From Methanothrix sp. (GTDB lineage Archaea; Halobacteriota; Methanosarcinia; Methanotrichales; Methanotrichaceae), in contig JARYLI010000005.1 in NCBI GenBank assembly GCA_029907715.1, positions 62,001-126,000 of the forward strand: a stretch of DNA of 64,000 bases, written 5' to 3'. The notes below the pieces were generated by a model. It saw only the letters and a program-made list of their open reading frames with translations, had not been told where the DNA came from and searched no databases. Positions 7,979 to 15,391 of the stretch are shown one piece after another. Position 1 is the stretch's first letter. Each line of letters starts with the position of its first letter. The position numbers and the translations under genes are program-made.

Positions 7979-8134
7979 TAATTCTCGATAACATCCAGCG
8001 CTGTCCAGCGCACTCGCACGGTGAGATCGTCTCAAAAACAGCGTCATCGCAACATGTGTCTCTGCCAGGCGCTGCGGGGGAGGATTGCTGTTCTGAGAGA
8101 TGTAATGCGGCATGGAATGTGAAGATGTCGGAGG

Positions 8135-8350
8135 GTGGTTGAGATATCGGAGCAATCTCTTGAGAGCGCTCTGGATGAGCTGGAGGAGATCGTCAGGGAG
8201 CTTGAGTCCGGAAGGCTCTCGCTCGACGAGAGCCTGGAGCTCTTCGAGCGGGGCATCCGGCTTGTGAGGATCTGCAGCTCCAAAATAGAGAGCGCAGAGC
8301 GCAGAATAGAATCGCTCACAGGCGTGATACCCGAGGATCTGCTCGAGTAA
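8135..8350 (+). CDS. xseB: Exodeoxyribonuclease VII small subunit
   Basis: A 71-residue acidic helical protein with the XseB signature: SLESALDELEEIVRELESGRLSLDESLELFERGIRL, then a second helix ending at SLTGVIPEDLLE. The length is typical. XseB binds the large subunit XseA to form a nuclease that degrades single-stranded DNA into oligonucleotides. XseA is not adjacent and not elsewhere in the window. The start is GTG at 8135, preceded by GGAGG overlapping it; a start at GTT/GAG downstream is not possible, so GTG is chosen. Upstream DNA is packed with mobile repeats. Confidence 0.88.
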   Translation: MVEISEQSLESALDELEEIVRELESGRLSLDESLELFERGIRLVRICSSKIESAERRIESLTGVIPEDLLE

Positions 8351-8673
8351 CTCCCGCCAAGGTTCATGTGGTTGAATCGTCTGAGATGCAGGCTCTTGGC
8401 ACTCGAACCAGGCGTAACCGGCATCTTTCTGCGAGATTACCGGTCCGGCGAACCACCGGCATGAGCCCCCCAACAAAAATACTGCCAGGCAGCTGATGCA
8501 CGCACACCGCCTGAAGATCGGACACAGGAGAGGATTCCCATTAACCTCCTTGTTCGAGGATCTGCGAATGTGGCTGCATGTGTATGAGAGAAGCTTTATG
8601 CCAAAGAGCTGGGTTTCAGGAATCCTCAGGAGATCGATAGGCTGCGGAAACGCCAGTCCTCCGCTCCCATCGA
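8351..8673. other. Intergenic region with repeat E3
   Basis: About 320 bp with no supported gene. It contains E3 (8530-8606) and a C-rich run (GCCCCCCAAC) near 8466. A possible 65-residue frame at 8496 has no family features. Confidence 0.4.
8530..8606 (+). repeat. Repeat E3, copy 1
   Basis: GAGGATTCCCATTAACCTCC followed by GAGGATCTGCGAATG and TGCATG matches the reverse complement of 20912-20991 (GAGGATTCCTGTTAACCTCC, GGGGATCTGTGAATG, TGCATG). Similarity runs for about 75 bp in both, at intergenic sites. It could be a decayed mobile element or the remains of a duplicated gene. Confidence 0.5.
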
Positions 8674-9126
8674 TCACTTTTTCTGGCCGATGACTCCCAT
8701 GGCCATCAGCGATGCCCTCGCCTGGATCCTCACGATCATGTTCTCATCGTTCATCGCGTTCTGAAGCGGCTCTATCGCCCTGGGGTCCTTCAGCTCCCCG
8801 AGCACCCATGCAGCCCCGGCCCGTATGTTCTCGTCCGGGTCATCCAGTGCCTGAAGAATTCTGTCCAGGATCGCCGTGCCCCTCTCAGAGAGCTTGACCA
8901 TTGCGTTGCTTCTCACAACATAGTCCTCATCTCTCATTGCCTCTATGAGGGCCTCGACTACCTCCGGCCCATCTCTGGCGGCCAGAACGCTCACAGCGTT
9001 CGATCTGACGAGCATGTTTCTGTCTCTGGTTGCCTCTATGAGACGATCTGTGGGCCACGATTCATCGGGCAGGACCTCGGGGACCTCGGGCTCATCGCCC
9101 TGATTTTTATCGGGGTTCATCTCCAT
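8674..9126 (-). CDS. HEAT-repeat protein
   Basis: A 150-residue protein. After an acidic N-terminal tail of about 30 residues (DEPEVPEVLPDES) come three to four HEAT repeats of the PBS-lyase kind, each about 31 residues: NMLVRSNAVSVLAARDGPEV, DYVVRSNAMVKLSERG, ENIRAGAAWVLGELKDPRA, NMIVRIQARASLMAMG. Such short repeat solenoids bind other proteins; the partner is not evident. It lies 14 bp downstream of iorB on the same strand and may be cotranscribed with iorAB. Confidence 0.8.
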   Translation of the reverse strand: MEMNPDKNQGDEPEVPEVLPDESWPTDRLIEATRDRNMLVRSNAVSVLAARDGPEVVEALIEAMRDEDYVVRSNAMVKLSERGTAILDRILQALDDPDENIRAGAAWVLGELKDPRAIEPLQNAMNDENMIVRIQARASLMAMGVIGQKK

Positions 9127-9140
9127 GCTAAGATATGCAG

Positions 9141-9728
9141 CTATCCGGATACTTCAGCCTTTCCCAGCTCGAAAGCCCTCACGTTGGCATCGATGTACTT
9201 CCCCGGAACAGAGTCCCTGAGCGCATCCAGGAGCAGAGCCTCCTCGATCGGCATGAATCTGGACATGGCTCCAAGCATCACGATGTTCGCTGTCTGTGGA
9301 TTTCCAGCCCTCTCTGCGATCTCTGTTGCATTTATGGCTATCACCCGTGCGACGCTTCTCAGAGGAGCGAGTATCTCCTCGATATCCGGGTACCTGAACT
9401 GTCCTGTGGTGACGGTGGTGGGAAGCACGGGCTTTGTGTTCACCAGAGCGACACCGCCTCTGGAAAGGTACCTGCCGTATCTGAGGGCTTCAGCCGGCTC
9501 CAGAGCCAGGAGGATATCTGCGCCGCCCTCGGGGACCATCGGGCCGTAGACACATCCTAGACGTGTGTGGTTTATGACGCTCCCGCCGCGCTGTGCCATT
9601 CCGTGTGTCTCTGCAGCCCTCACAGGAATGCCCGCCCTGAGCGCCGCCCTGCCTATGATCTCCGAGATGAGGATCACGCCCTGTCCACCAACACCAACTA
9701 TCACCATATCGCACTTCGATGTCCTCAT
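9141..9728 (-). CDS. iorB: Indolepyruvate:ferredoxin oxidoreductase, beta subunit
   Basis: A 195-residue gamma-domain-type subunit. It opens with CDMVIVGVGGQGVILISEI, the pattern of 2-oxoacid oxidoreductase gamma domains, and carries THGMAQRGGSV. Together with IorA it oxidatively decarboxylates aryl pyruvates (indolepyruvate, phenylpyruvate) to aryl acetyl-CoA, reducing ferredoxin. Start ATG at 9728 overlaps the iorA stop (ATGA), a sign of translational coupling; longer upstream starts would run into iorA. In methanogens the pair can also run in the synthetic direction to make aromatic amino acids from aryl acetates. Confidence 0.93.
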   Translation of the reverse strand: MRTSKCDMVIVGVGGQGVILISEIIGRAALRAGIPVRAAETHGMAQRGGSVINHTRLGCVYGPMVPEGGADILLALEPAEALRYGRYLSRGGVALVNTKPVLPTTVTTGQFRYPDIEEILAPLRSVARVIAINATEIAERAGNPQTANIVMLGAMSRFMPIEEALLLDALRDSVPGKYIDANVRAFELGKAEVSG

Positions 9729-11509
9729 TTCACCACCTCTATCGCGCCCTTCGGGCAGATCTGCGCACAGACCCCACATCCGGTGCAGAGCTGATTGATG
9801 AACGCTTTCTCATCGAACTCTATAGCTGGACAGTTAAACTCGACACACTGTCTGCATCCCACACACTTATCTGTGACCCGGTAGCGTCTGAATCTCTCAC
9901 CCTTTCTTCTGAGCAGTATTCTGCATGGTGCTTTCGATATGACCACGGAGAGCCCTGAAAAATCTCTTGCACGCGTGAAGGCATCAACGCTCTCCTCCAG
10001 GTTGTATGGATCGACGCATTCAACATGGCCAGCTCCGAGAGCCCTCGCGATCCCCTCCAGGGATATGCGCACCGTATCCTCGCCTGTCGCGGTCACCCCT
10101 GTGCCGGGATGTGGCTGATGACCGGTCATCGCTGTCGTCGAGTTGTCGAGTATCGCCACCGTCATCCTGGATTTGTTGTAGGCCGCGTTCAGCAGCCCTG
10201 TCATTCCCGCATGCAGGAATGTCGAGTCGCCTATGCAGCAGCATATCGGTCGCTCGTCGCCGCCGAACCGGATGCCTGAGCCGATTGTGATGCTTGCGCC
10301 CATGCACAGGCACGTGTCCACAGTGCCCATCGAGATCCCGATGGTGTAGCATCCGATGTCGTTGGTGTATATCGCGTCCTTTCCGAACGCCTTTCGCATG
10401 GCGTAATACGCAGCTCTGTGCCCACATCCCGGGCAGAGCGATGGCGGCCTAGGCGGGACGATCCCGGTGCCGGGGAGATCCTTCGGCACGATAGCGCTCA
10501 TGCCAAGCATCCTCGCGATCGCATTTCTCACTGTGAGGAGATCCAGCTCGCCAGCTCTGGGGATATCACCGCTACTCTTCCCCAGGATCTCCAGCTCCGG
10601 ATTGCAGCGCCTCGCGACGATCTCGACCATCTCCTCGACCACGGGCTCGAGCTCCTCGACCACCATGACTTTAGATGTGTTTTTCACGATCTCCTCGATC
10701 ATGCGCGATGGGGCTGGATATGTACCTATCCGGAGAAGAGAGAGATCTGCGCCAAGGTTTGCCAGAGCCTCCTCTGCGTAGAGCCCTGCTATGCCTGAGG
10801 CTATCACACCCACATCTCCTTTCAGGACGAGCCTGTTCCATGGCGCGGATTCGAGCTCTCTCTCGATATCTCTCTGCTTATCGATCAGCGCCCTGTGGAG
10901 CGGCCTCGCATTTACAGGCAGGGAGACACGCCGCGCAGGATCCTTTCTGAATCCGCGACCCCTTCTCCTCCCCTCAGGTATCTCGCCCGTCTCAACATCA
11001 GATCTCGCGTGCGAGACGCGTGTCGTGGGGCGGAGCAGCACAGGCACGCTGAAACGCTCTGAGAGGTCGAAGGCGTAGATCGTCATATCCTTCGCCTCCT
11101 GCGGGTCCGCGGGATCGAGGCAGGGGACAGATGCGAACTGGGCGTACCGCCTTGTATCCTGCTCGTTCTGAGACGAGTGGCAGTACGGATCGTCCGCAGA
11201 GACTATGACAAGACCCGCATCGACCCCGAGATACGCCAGCGTCATGAATGGGTCAGCTGCAACATTCAGGCCGACGTGCTTCATCGTTGCGACGGATCTC
11301 GTTCCAGCCCAGGACCCGCCTATTGCGACCTCAAGAGCAGCCTTCTCATTGACTGACCACTCGACATGAATGTCGTACCTGGATGCGATACCTGAAAGGG
11401 TATCTATGATCTCAGAAGATGGGGTTCCCGGATAGCCGGCTGCAAGGCCTGCGCCTGCCTCCAGGACCCCTCTTGCGATTGCCACGTTGCCCAGAAGATA
11501 TTCTCGCAT
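9725..11509 (-). CDS. iorA: Indolepyruvate:ferredoxin oxidoreductase, alpha subunit
   Basis: A 594-residue enzyme, normal for IorA. The N-terminal pyrimidine-binding domain shows GYPGTPSSEI near residue 25. The TPP domain has PPRPPSLCPGCGHR near 345 and GDSTFLHAGMTGL with ILDNSTTAMTGHQPHPGTG near 430-470. Two 4Fe-4S motifs close the protein: CVGCRQCVEFNCP and CTGCGVCAQICPKG. It binds TPP and passes electrons through the clusters to ferredoxin. First gene of iorA-iorB, possibly with the HEAT gene behind. It lies downstream of an E2/E1 cluster that occupies its upstream region. Confidence 0.96.
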   Translation of the reverse strand: MREYLLGNVAIARGVLEAGAGLAAGYPGTPSSEIIDTLSGIASRYDIHVEWSVNEKAALEVAIGGSWAGTRSVATMKHVGLNVAADPFMTLAYLGVDAGLVIVSADDPYCHSSQNEQDTRRYAQFASVPCLDPADPQEAKDMTIYAFDLSERFSVPVLLRPTTRVSHARSDVETGEIPEGRRRGRGFRKDPARRVSLPVNARPLHRALIDKQRDIERELESAPWNRLVLKGDVGVIASGIAGLYAEEALANLGADLSLLRIGTYPAPSRMIEEIVKNTSKVMVVEELEPVVEEMVEIVARRCNPELEILGKSSGDIPRAGELDLLTVRNAIARMLGMSAIVPKDLPGTGIVPPRPPSLCPGCGHRAAYYAMRKAFGKDAIYTNDIGCYTIGISMGTVDTCLCMGASITIGSGIRFGGDERPICCCIGDSTFLHAGMTGLLNAAYNKSRMTVAILDNSTTAMTGHQPHPGTGVTATGEDTVRISLEGIARALGAGHVECVDPYNLEESVDAFTRARDFSGLSVVISKAPCRILLRRKGERFRRYRVTDKCVGCRQCVEFNCPAIEFDEKAFINQLCTGCGVCAQICPKGAIEVVK

Positions 11510-11594
11510 GGAAAGACCTTCCTAGGGTGGTAGCCTGTGCTTATGATTTATAGATCCAGTGGCTGAAGCGGGCGATCTGCAGGTTATGGAATCC

Positions 11595-11914
11595 TCCAAT
11601 CGGTAGGTTAAGGATTTTATGTAAATATATTGACCACGAAATTTGACAAATTGAGACCGCGCCAGATTGGAGAGTTTGGTTCAAATCGACCGCCTGTGGA
11701 CTTGTGTCCTGATAGCAGTACTGAGGCGAGATAAGACTATTAAGTCCAACGCTCTTATCCATTTGATGACTTGCCCGAAGGAGCAGGGGTCATGCTATGC
11801 GTTCGTTTCGACGAATGAATGCTTTCACCGACCACATTGCATGCTCTGCAAGTTGCTACGCACATAAGAGCGAAGTCCAATTCTACACATGTCGATCTTA
11901 ACCGATGACGTATG
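11595..11914 (-). mobile_element. E2 copy 3, carrying an E1
   Basis: In reverse orientation: the well-preserved end CATACGTCATCGGTTAAG reads inward from 11914, while the opposite end is degraded (only GGTTAAG at 11606-11612 intact). The internal sequence matches the other two copies throughout. Like copy 2 it contains E1 in the same octamer and relative orientation. Flanks GGAATCCTCC and GGATTCTCCG are only loosely alike, so the target duplication has decayed. Confidence 0.82.
11750..11872 (+). mobile_element. E1 copy D, inside E2 copy 3
   Basis: A 123-bp E1 flanked by a perfect 8-bp repeat, AAGTCCAA, at 11742-11749 and 11873-11880. This octamer is the reverse complement of the TTGGACTT flanking copy C, so copies C and D descend from one insertion event carried along when E2 moved. 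Confidence 0.9.
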
Positions 11915-12048
11915 GGATTCTCCGGGCAGATGGAACATCTCCTGTTTAGGGGGATCTGCAGCGCGCTCAATGGCAGGATCGATTGTGCGAATGGGCTTTG
12001 ATCGGCCTCCTGCAGAACCCGTTTCACAGCTGGATCAGATGACTGCAG

Positions 12049-13332
12049 CTATCTGCTCAGGTTGATGCTGCTTTTTATTATTTTAAGAGCGCAGTAATCG
12101 CCGCACATAGTGCAAACCCTGCTATCAGCAGGCTCTCTCTCAGCCCGTATCTGCCTGGCTCGCTGTGAGTCCAGTGCGAGATCAAACTGCCTCTCCCAGA
12201 GCAGATCTCTTCTTGCTCTGCCCATCTCCAGATCCCGGTCCCTCATGCCGAGCTTGATCATGTCCCCGATGTGAGCAGCGATCCTCGCTGCGATGACCCC
12301 CTCCCTCACATCCTCAGGGGTGGGAAGTGCAAGGTGCTCTGCAGGCGTGACATAGCAGATGAAGTCTGCGCCGTATGCACTTGAGAGGCTTGCCCCAACA
12401 GCGGCCACGATATGATCGTAGCCCGGAGCTATATCTGTCACCAGGGGACCCAGCATGTAGAACGGCCGCTCGTTTGTCATGCGCTTCATGATCCTTATGT
12501 TAGCCTCTATCTCATCAACAGGTATGTGTCCCGGCCCCTCGACGATCGTCTGGACGCCAGCAGCCTGCGCTCTGTCCGCGAGCTCCGCATTGATCACAAG
12601 CTCCTGTATCTGAGCCCTGTCGGTCGAGTCGTGGATCGCGCCTGCACGCATGCCGTTTCCGAGGCTCAGGGTCACCTCATGCTCCTTGAGTATCTCAAGA
12701 AGATAGTCGAATTCGCTGTACAGCGGGTTCTCCTTTTCGTTATGAAGCATCCAGGCTATCATGAAGGCGCCGCCGCGGCTGCAGAGCCCTCCGAACCTGC
12801 CGCCCTGTGCCCTCAGGCGCTCCAGACAGATTCTGTTTATGCCTGTGTGTATCGCCATGAAGTTCGTGCCCATCCGCGCCTGCTCATCAACAGCCCGGAA
12901 GAGCTCGTCCTCTGTCATGTCAACTCCGGCCCCGTGCTTTCTTATCGCCTCGATGAAGGCCTGATAAAGAGGAACACTGCCGACACTGAGGCTCGTCGCC
13001 TCTATCACCCTCCTCCGGATCTCGTGCAGGTCACCGCCTGTCGAGAGCTCCATCAGAGTGTCAGCCCCTGCGCTCTCTGCAACACGCGCCTTTTCGACCT
13101 CCATCTCCACATCCACGATGTCTGAGCTTGTACCTATGGATGCGTTCACCTTCGTGCGCAGACCTTTTCCTATGCCCACCGGCCTGGTCTCTCTGTAAGG
13201 GGAGACAGGTATCACTATTCTTCCGGTTGCGATACCTCTGCATATGAACTCAGGAGTCTTTCCCTCCACCTGCGCCACATATCTCATCTCATCGTTCAGC
13301 CTTCCTGCTGCTGCATCCTCAAGCATACCCAT
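12049..13332 (-). CDS. thiC: Phosphomethylpyrimidine synthase (thiamine biosynthesis)
   Basis: A 427-residue radical-SAM enzyme that turns aminoimidazole ribotide into the thiamine pyrimidine HMP-phosphate. Core motifs: VNASIGTSSD near residue 63, LMELSTGGDLHEIR near 93, VEGPGHIPVDEI near 265, GPLVTDIAPGYDHI near 297, and the C-terminal cluster motif CTMCGDYC (C-x2-C-x4-C), which binds the catalytic 4Fe-4S. The length is that of the short archaeal and Gram-positive type without the plant-like N-terminal extension. Two ATG starts (13332 and 13326) are possible. No TPP riboswitch fold was seen upstream. Confidence 0.97.
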   Translation of the reverse strand: MGMLEDAAAGRLNDEMRYVAQVEGKTPEFICRGIATGRIVIPVSPYRETRPVGIGKGLRTKVNASIGTSSDIVDVEMEVEKARVAESAGADTLMELSTGGDLHEIRRRVIEATSLSVGSVPLYQAFIEAIRKHGAGVDMTEDELFRAVDEQARMGTNFMAIHTGINRICLERLRAQGGRFGGLCSRGGAFMIAWMLHNEKENPLYSEFDYLLEILKEHEVTLSLGNGMRAGAIHDSTDRAQIQELVINAELADRAQAAGVQTIVEGPGHIPVDEIEANIRIMKRMTNERPFYMLGPLVTDIAPGYDHIVAAVGASLSSAYGADFICYVTPAEHLALPTPEDVREGVIAARIAAHIGDMIKLGMRDRDLEMGRARRDLLWERQFDLALDSQRARQIRAEREPADSRVCTMCGDYCALKIIKSSINLSR

Positions 13333-13362
13333 GCAATCACCGATATCCGGGAGAGTAAATTT

Positions 13363-13372
13363 TTATTTAAAG
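13363..13372 (-). promoter_or_regulatory. TATA box of thiC
   Basis: Read leftward, CCTTTAAATAAAAATTT is a strong TATA element whose core TTTAAATA lies 32-39 bp before the thiC ATG. The transcript would be leaderless or have a leader of about ten bases. Confidence 0.55.
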
Positions 13373-13382
13373 GTTTTTAAAC

Positions 13383-13675
13383 AAAAAAGTTTACTTCTGA
13401 GCAATAAATTTTGTCTTATGCAGGTTGTGGGTAACAGAAAAGCAGGCAGAAGACCCCCTCTCCTTTAGGGGAAGTCATATCCCCTATCATTGAGATCGAG
13501 TGCATTTGACATTGGTATTCATGAGTTGCTGCCACTGGAAATTCCTGAAAGTCAATTCGTTGAACTGAGATGCGACCGGTTGATGTGGGTCTGTATAAAC
13601 GGTTGTTTTTCGTATGGATGATGGAGTTCGGTAGTGCATCATGTTTTCCCAGACAGGCCAATTGGCTGCTAAGTA
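13383..13675. other. AT-rich intergenic region between divergent promoters
   Basis: About 290 bp between the thiC promoter and the regulator gene. It contains AGGGGAagtcataTCCCCT (about 13468-13486), a perfect 6-bp inverted repeat that could be a regulator site. No gene is supported. Confidence 0.35.
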
Positions 13676-13703
13676 AAAAATATATATCCAGAAGATCTGC
13701 TAC

Positions 13704-14045
13704 ATGCTCCGAATCGGAGGGTATCGATTGAGTGGTGCAGGGTTGAGGCACTGCAGCCATCTCGAGGAGGAAGTTCTGGCCCTGATCGGCAGCAATGGGA
13801 TCGTGCAGTCTGAGCTCGCGAGGCTTCTTGGCATAAGCAGCAGCAAGTGCTCGCGTATCGTGTGCAGGATGGAGAGAAGGGGGCTTGTGAAAAGGAGCAG
13901 GACCACCTTCAGGGGGAGGAGGACCTATCTTGTTATGATGAGTTCTTCACAGTGCAGACCAATCGACAGCTACTTAGCGGAGCTGTATGTCTTTTTCCTT
14001 GTGAGATCTTCTCGCGGGACTGGAAATCGGAGGCGCTCTTCTTGA
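13704..14045 (+). CDS. Winged-helix transcriptional regulator (MarR/ArsR-like)
   Basis: A small basic protein of 113 residues. The central stretch EEEVLALIGSNGIVQSELARLLGISSSKCSRIVCRMERRGLVKRSRTTFRGRRTYLVM is a complete winged helix: helix 2, recognition helix SKCSRIVCRMERRG, and a wing ending in the Arg-rich turn. It should bind DNA. A strong TATA (AAAAAATATATAT, 13676-13688) is 16-28 bp upstream, so the message is probably leaderless. Its stop codon overlaps the start of the DGGGP synthase gene (TTGA), so it may regulate lipid synthesis or simply share the transcript. Confidence 0.75.
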   Translation: MLRIGGYRLSGAGLRHCSHLEEEVLALIGSNGIVQSELARLLGISSSKCSRIVCRMERRGLVKRSRTTFRGRRTYLVMMSSSQCRPIDSYLAELYVFFLVRSSRGTGNRRRSS

Positions 14046-14845
14046 TCCTCCTGGAGATCATGCGCCCTGCGAACTGCGCGATGGCAGGGGCTGCTTCGCT
14101 CACAGGCATGATTGCATCAGGCGCAATCCCGCAGTCTTTGCGTATTCCTGCTCTGGTCTTCTTCGCGGTGTTTCTCATCACAGGCGGAGGCAATGCGATA
14201 AACGACTACTTCGACAGGGAGATCGATGCGGTAAACCGGCCCGAGCGGCCAATACCGAGCGGCAGGATCTCCCCGAGTGCTGCTCTGATGTGGTCGGTGA
14301 CGCTCTTCGTCGCGGGATGTATTATCTCGGGGATGATAAATCAGAGCTGCCTGGCGCTAGCGGTGTTGAACTCATCTGTGCTCATCATCTATGCTGCGAG
14401 ACTCAAGGGGCTGCCCGCAGCGGGCAACATCGCGGTCTCGTATCTCACAGGCACCACCTTCCTGTTCGGCGGGCTTGCTGCGATGCCTTCGAGCATAACA
14501 GCCTATCTCTCCATCCTCTCAGCCCTCGCAACCCTGAGCAGGGAGATCGTCAAGGATATTGAGGATCTTCCGGGAGATCTTGCGCATGGGGCGAAAACTC
14601 TTCCCGCGTTCATCGGAGAGAGAAAATCATTCATCACGGCATCTCTGGCTCTGATCGTGGCAGTAATGCTGAGCTATCTCGTGCCGCTGGGTATCGAGTA
14701 TCTGGTGGCTGTCAGCACAGCCAATATTGCGTTTCTCGTCTCCATGAACAGAATGCTCCGGGGCGACGCCTCCGGATCTCAGAGGTGGATAAAGATGGGA
14801 ATGGCGCTGGCACTGACGGCTTTCCTGCTGGGCTCTCTGCTGTAA
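14042..14845 (+). CDS. Digeranylgeranylglyceryl phosphate synthase (UbiA family)
   Basis: A 267-residue membrane prenyltransferase. It adds the second geranylgeranyl chain to geranylgeranylglyceryl phosphate, making the core archaeal lipid. The opening LEIMRPANCAMAG is typical of archaeal DGGGP synthase. The two Asp-rich motifs are NDYFDREIDAVNRPERPIPSG near residue 60 and KDIEDLPGDLAHGAKTLP near 175. About seven to eight hydrophobic helices are visible. The start is taken as TTG at 14042, with GGAGG 8 bp before and overlap with the regulator stop; ATG 14060 is the alternative. It works upstream of the geranylgeranyl reductase at 52587. Confidence 0.92.
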   Translation: MILLEIMRPANCAMAGAASLTGMIASGAIPQSLRIPALVFFAVFLITGGGNAINDYFDREIDAVNRPERPIPSGRISPSAALMWSVTLFVAGCIISGMINQSCLALAVLNSSVLIIYAARLKGLPAAGNIAVSYLTGTTFLFGGLAAMPSSITAYLSILSALATLSREIVKDIEDLPGDLAHGAKTLPAFIGERKSFITASLALIVAVMLSYLVPLGIEYLVAVSTANIAFLVSMNRMLRGDASGSQRWIKMGMALALTAFLLGSLL

Positions 14846-14940
14846 CATCAGAGCCAGAAATGCACTGGGTGTGAGCAGGCCGAAAATCGCAACGTGTATG
14901 GCGTTCATTGAGGCGTGCGCGATTTTGTGCTATCTCATGC

Positions 14941-14958
14941 AATTGGTCGTCGGTTAAG
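14941..14958 (+). repeat. Solo E2 terminal repeat
   Basis: AATTGGTCGTCGGTTAAG matches the E2 end CATTGGTCATCGGTTAAG at 16 of 18 bases, but the adjoining sequence is not E2. It is a remnant or a chance match. Confidence 0.4.
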
Positions 14959-15139
14959 CCCAGCATTCGTCAGTGAACCGAGATATGTTTGCATGCTGGT
15001 CGAGTGCGTCACACAAGCTAATTTCGATTAAAGTCATTGAGGAGACCTGAGTCCGAGGTAGCCAAGGATGTTAGAGAGCAGGTAGCTTGAATTCTCGGCA
15101 AATGAGTTAGCCCATCTGAGCTGCGTGAACTTTGCGATT

Positions 15140-15264
15140 CGCTCTTATCCATCTGATAACTTGGCCCAAAGAGGCACCAGTCACGCTATGCGTTCCTTCC
15201 GAGGGTATGAGTGCATTCAGCAACCGGCCTGCATGTCCTTCAAGTTGCTGAATACATAAGAGCG
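15140..15264 (+). mobile_element. E1 copy E
   Basis: A 125-bp E1 of the first subtype, with the ATTCAGCAAC/GTTGCTGAAT stem in its right half. Flanks TTTGCGATT and AGGACTATA do not match, so no target duplication remains; an old insertion or a rearranged border. It sits about 90 bp before the mcm TATA box. Confidence 0.85.
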
Positions 15265-15351
15265 AGGACTATAATCTTTCCGGATGGAATCTCCTGCCCA
15301 TGCCTGAATACCGGAATCCGCATGCCCCTCTCCCACCCACGGATGGAGAAG

Positions 15352-15359
15352 GGTTTATA
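15352..15359 (+). promoter_or_regulatory. TATA box of mcm
   Basis: GGGTTTATACC lies about 35 bp before the mcm GTG start, placing transcription start just ahead of the ribosome-binding GGGGG. Confidence 0.5.
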
Positions 15360-15391
15360 CCATCCTGTGCATCTCTCATCGGGGGCAGTCT

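Larger units (their letters stand above)
11510..12048. other. Intergenic region filled largely by E2 copy 3
   Basis: This 540-bp gap separates iorA and thiC, both leftward. About 320 bp is E2 copy 3 with its inner E1. The remaining DNA (11510-11594 and 11915-12048) holds no gene; CTTATGATTTATAGATC near 11540-11556 may be the iorA promoter. Confidence 0.5.
14846..15391. other. Intergenic region with E2 end remnant and E1 copy E
   Basis: About 545 bp between lipid gene and mcm with no supported coding sequence. Contains an isolated E2-like end at 14941-14958, E1 copy E and the mcm promoter. Confidence 0.5.

Noticed and set aside
12412-13125. 237-codon rightward frame opposite thiC
   Set aside because: Antisense shadow of thiC, His/Arg/Leu-rich and with no recognisable motif.
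13333-13703. TPP riboswitch upstream of thiC
   Set aside because: The CTGAGA and related THI-box blocks were not found; a TATA box lies too close to the start codon for a long leader.
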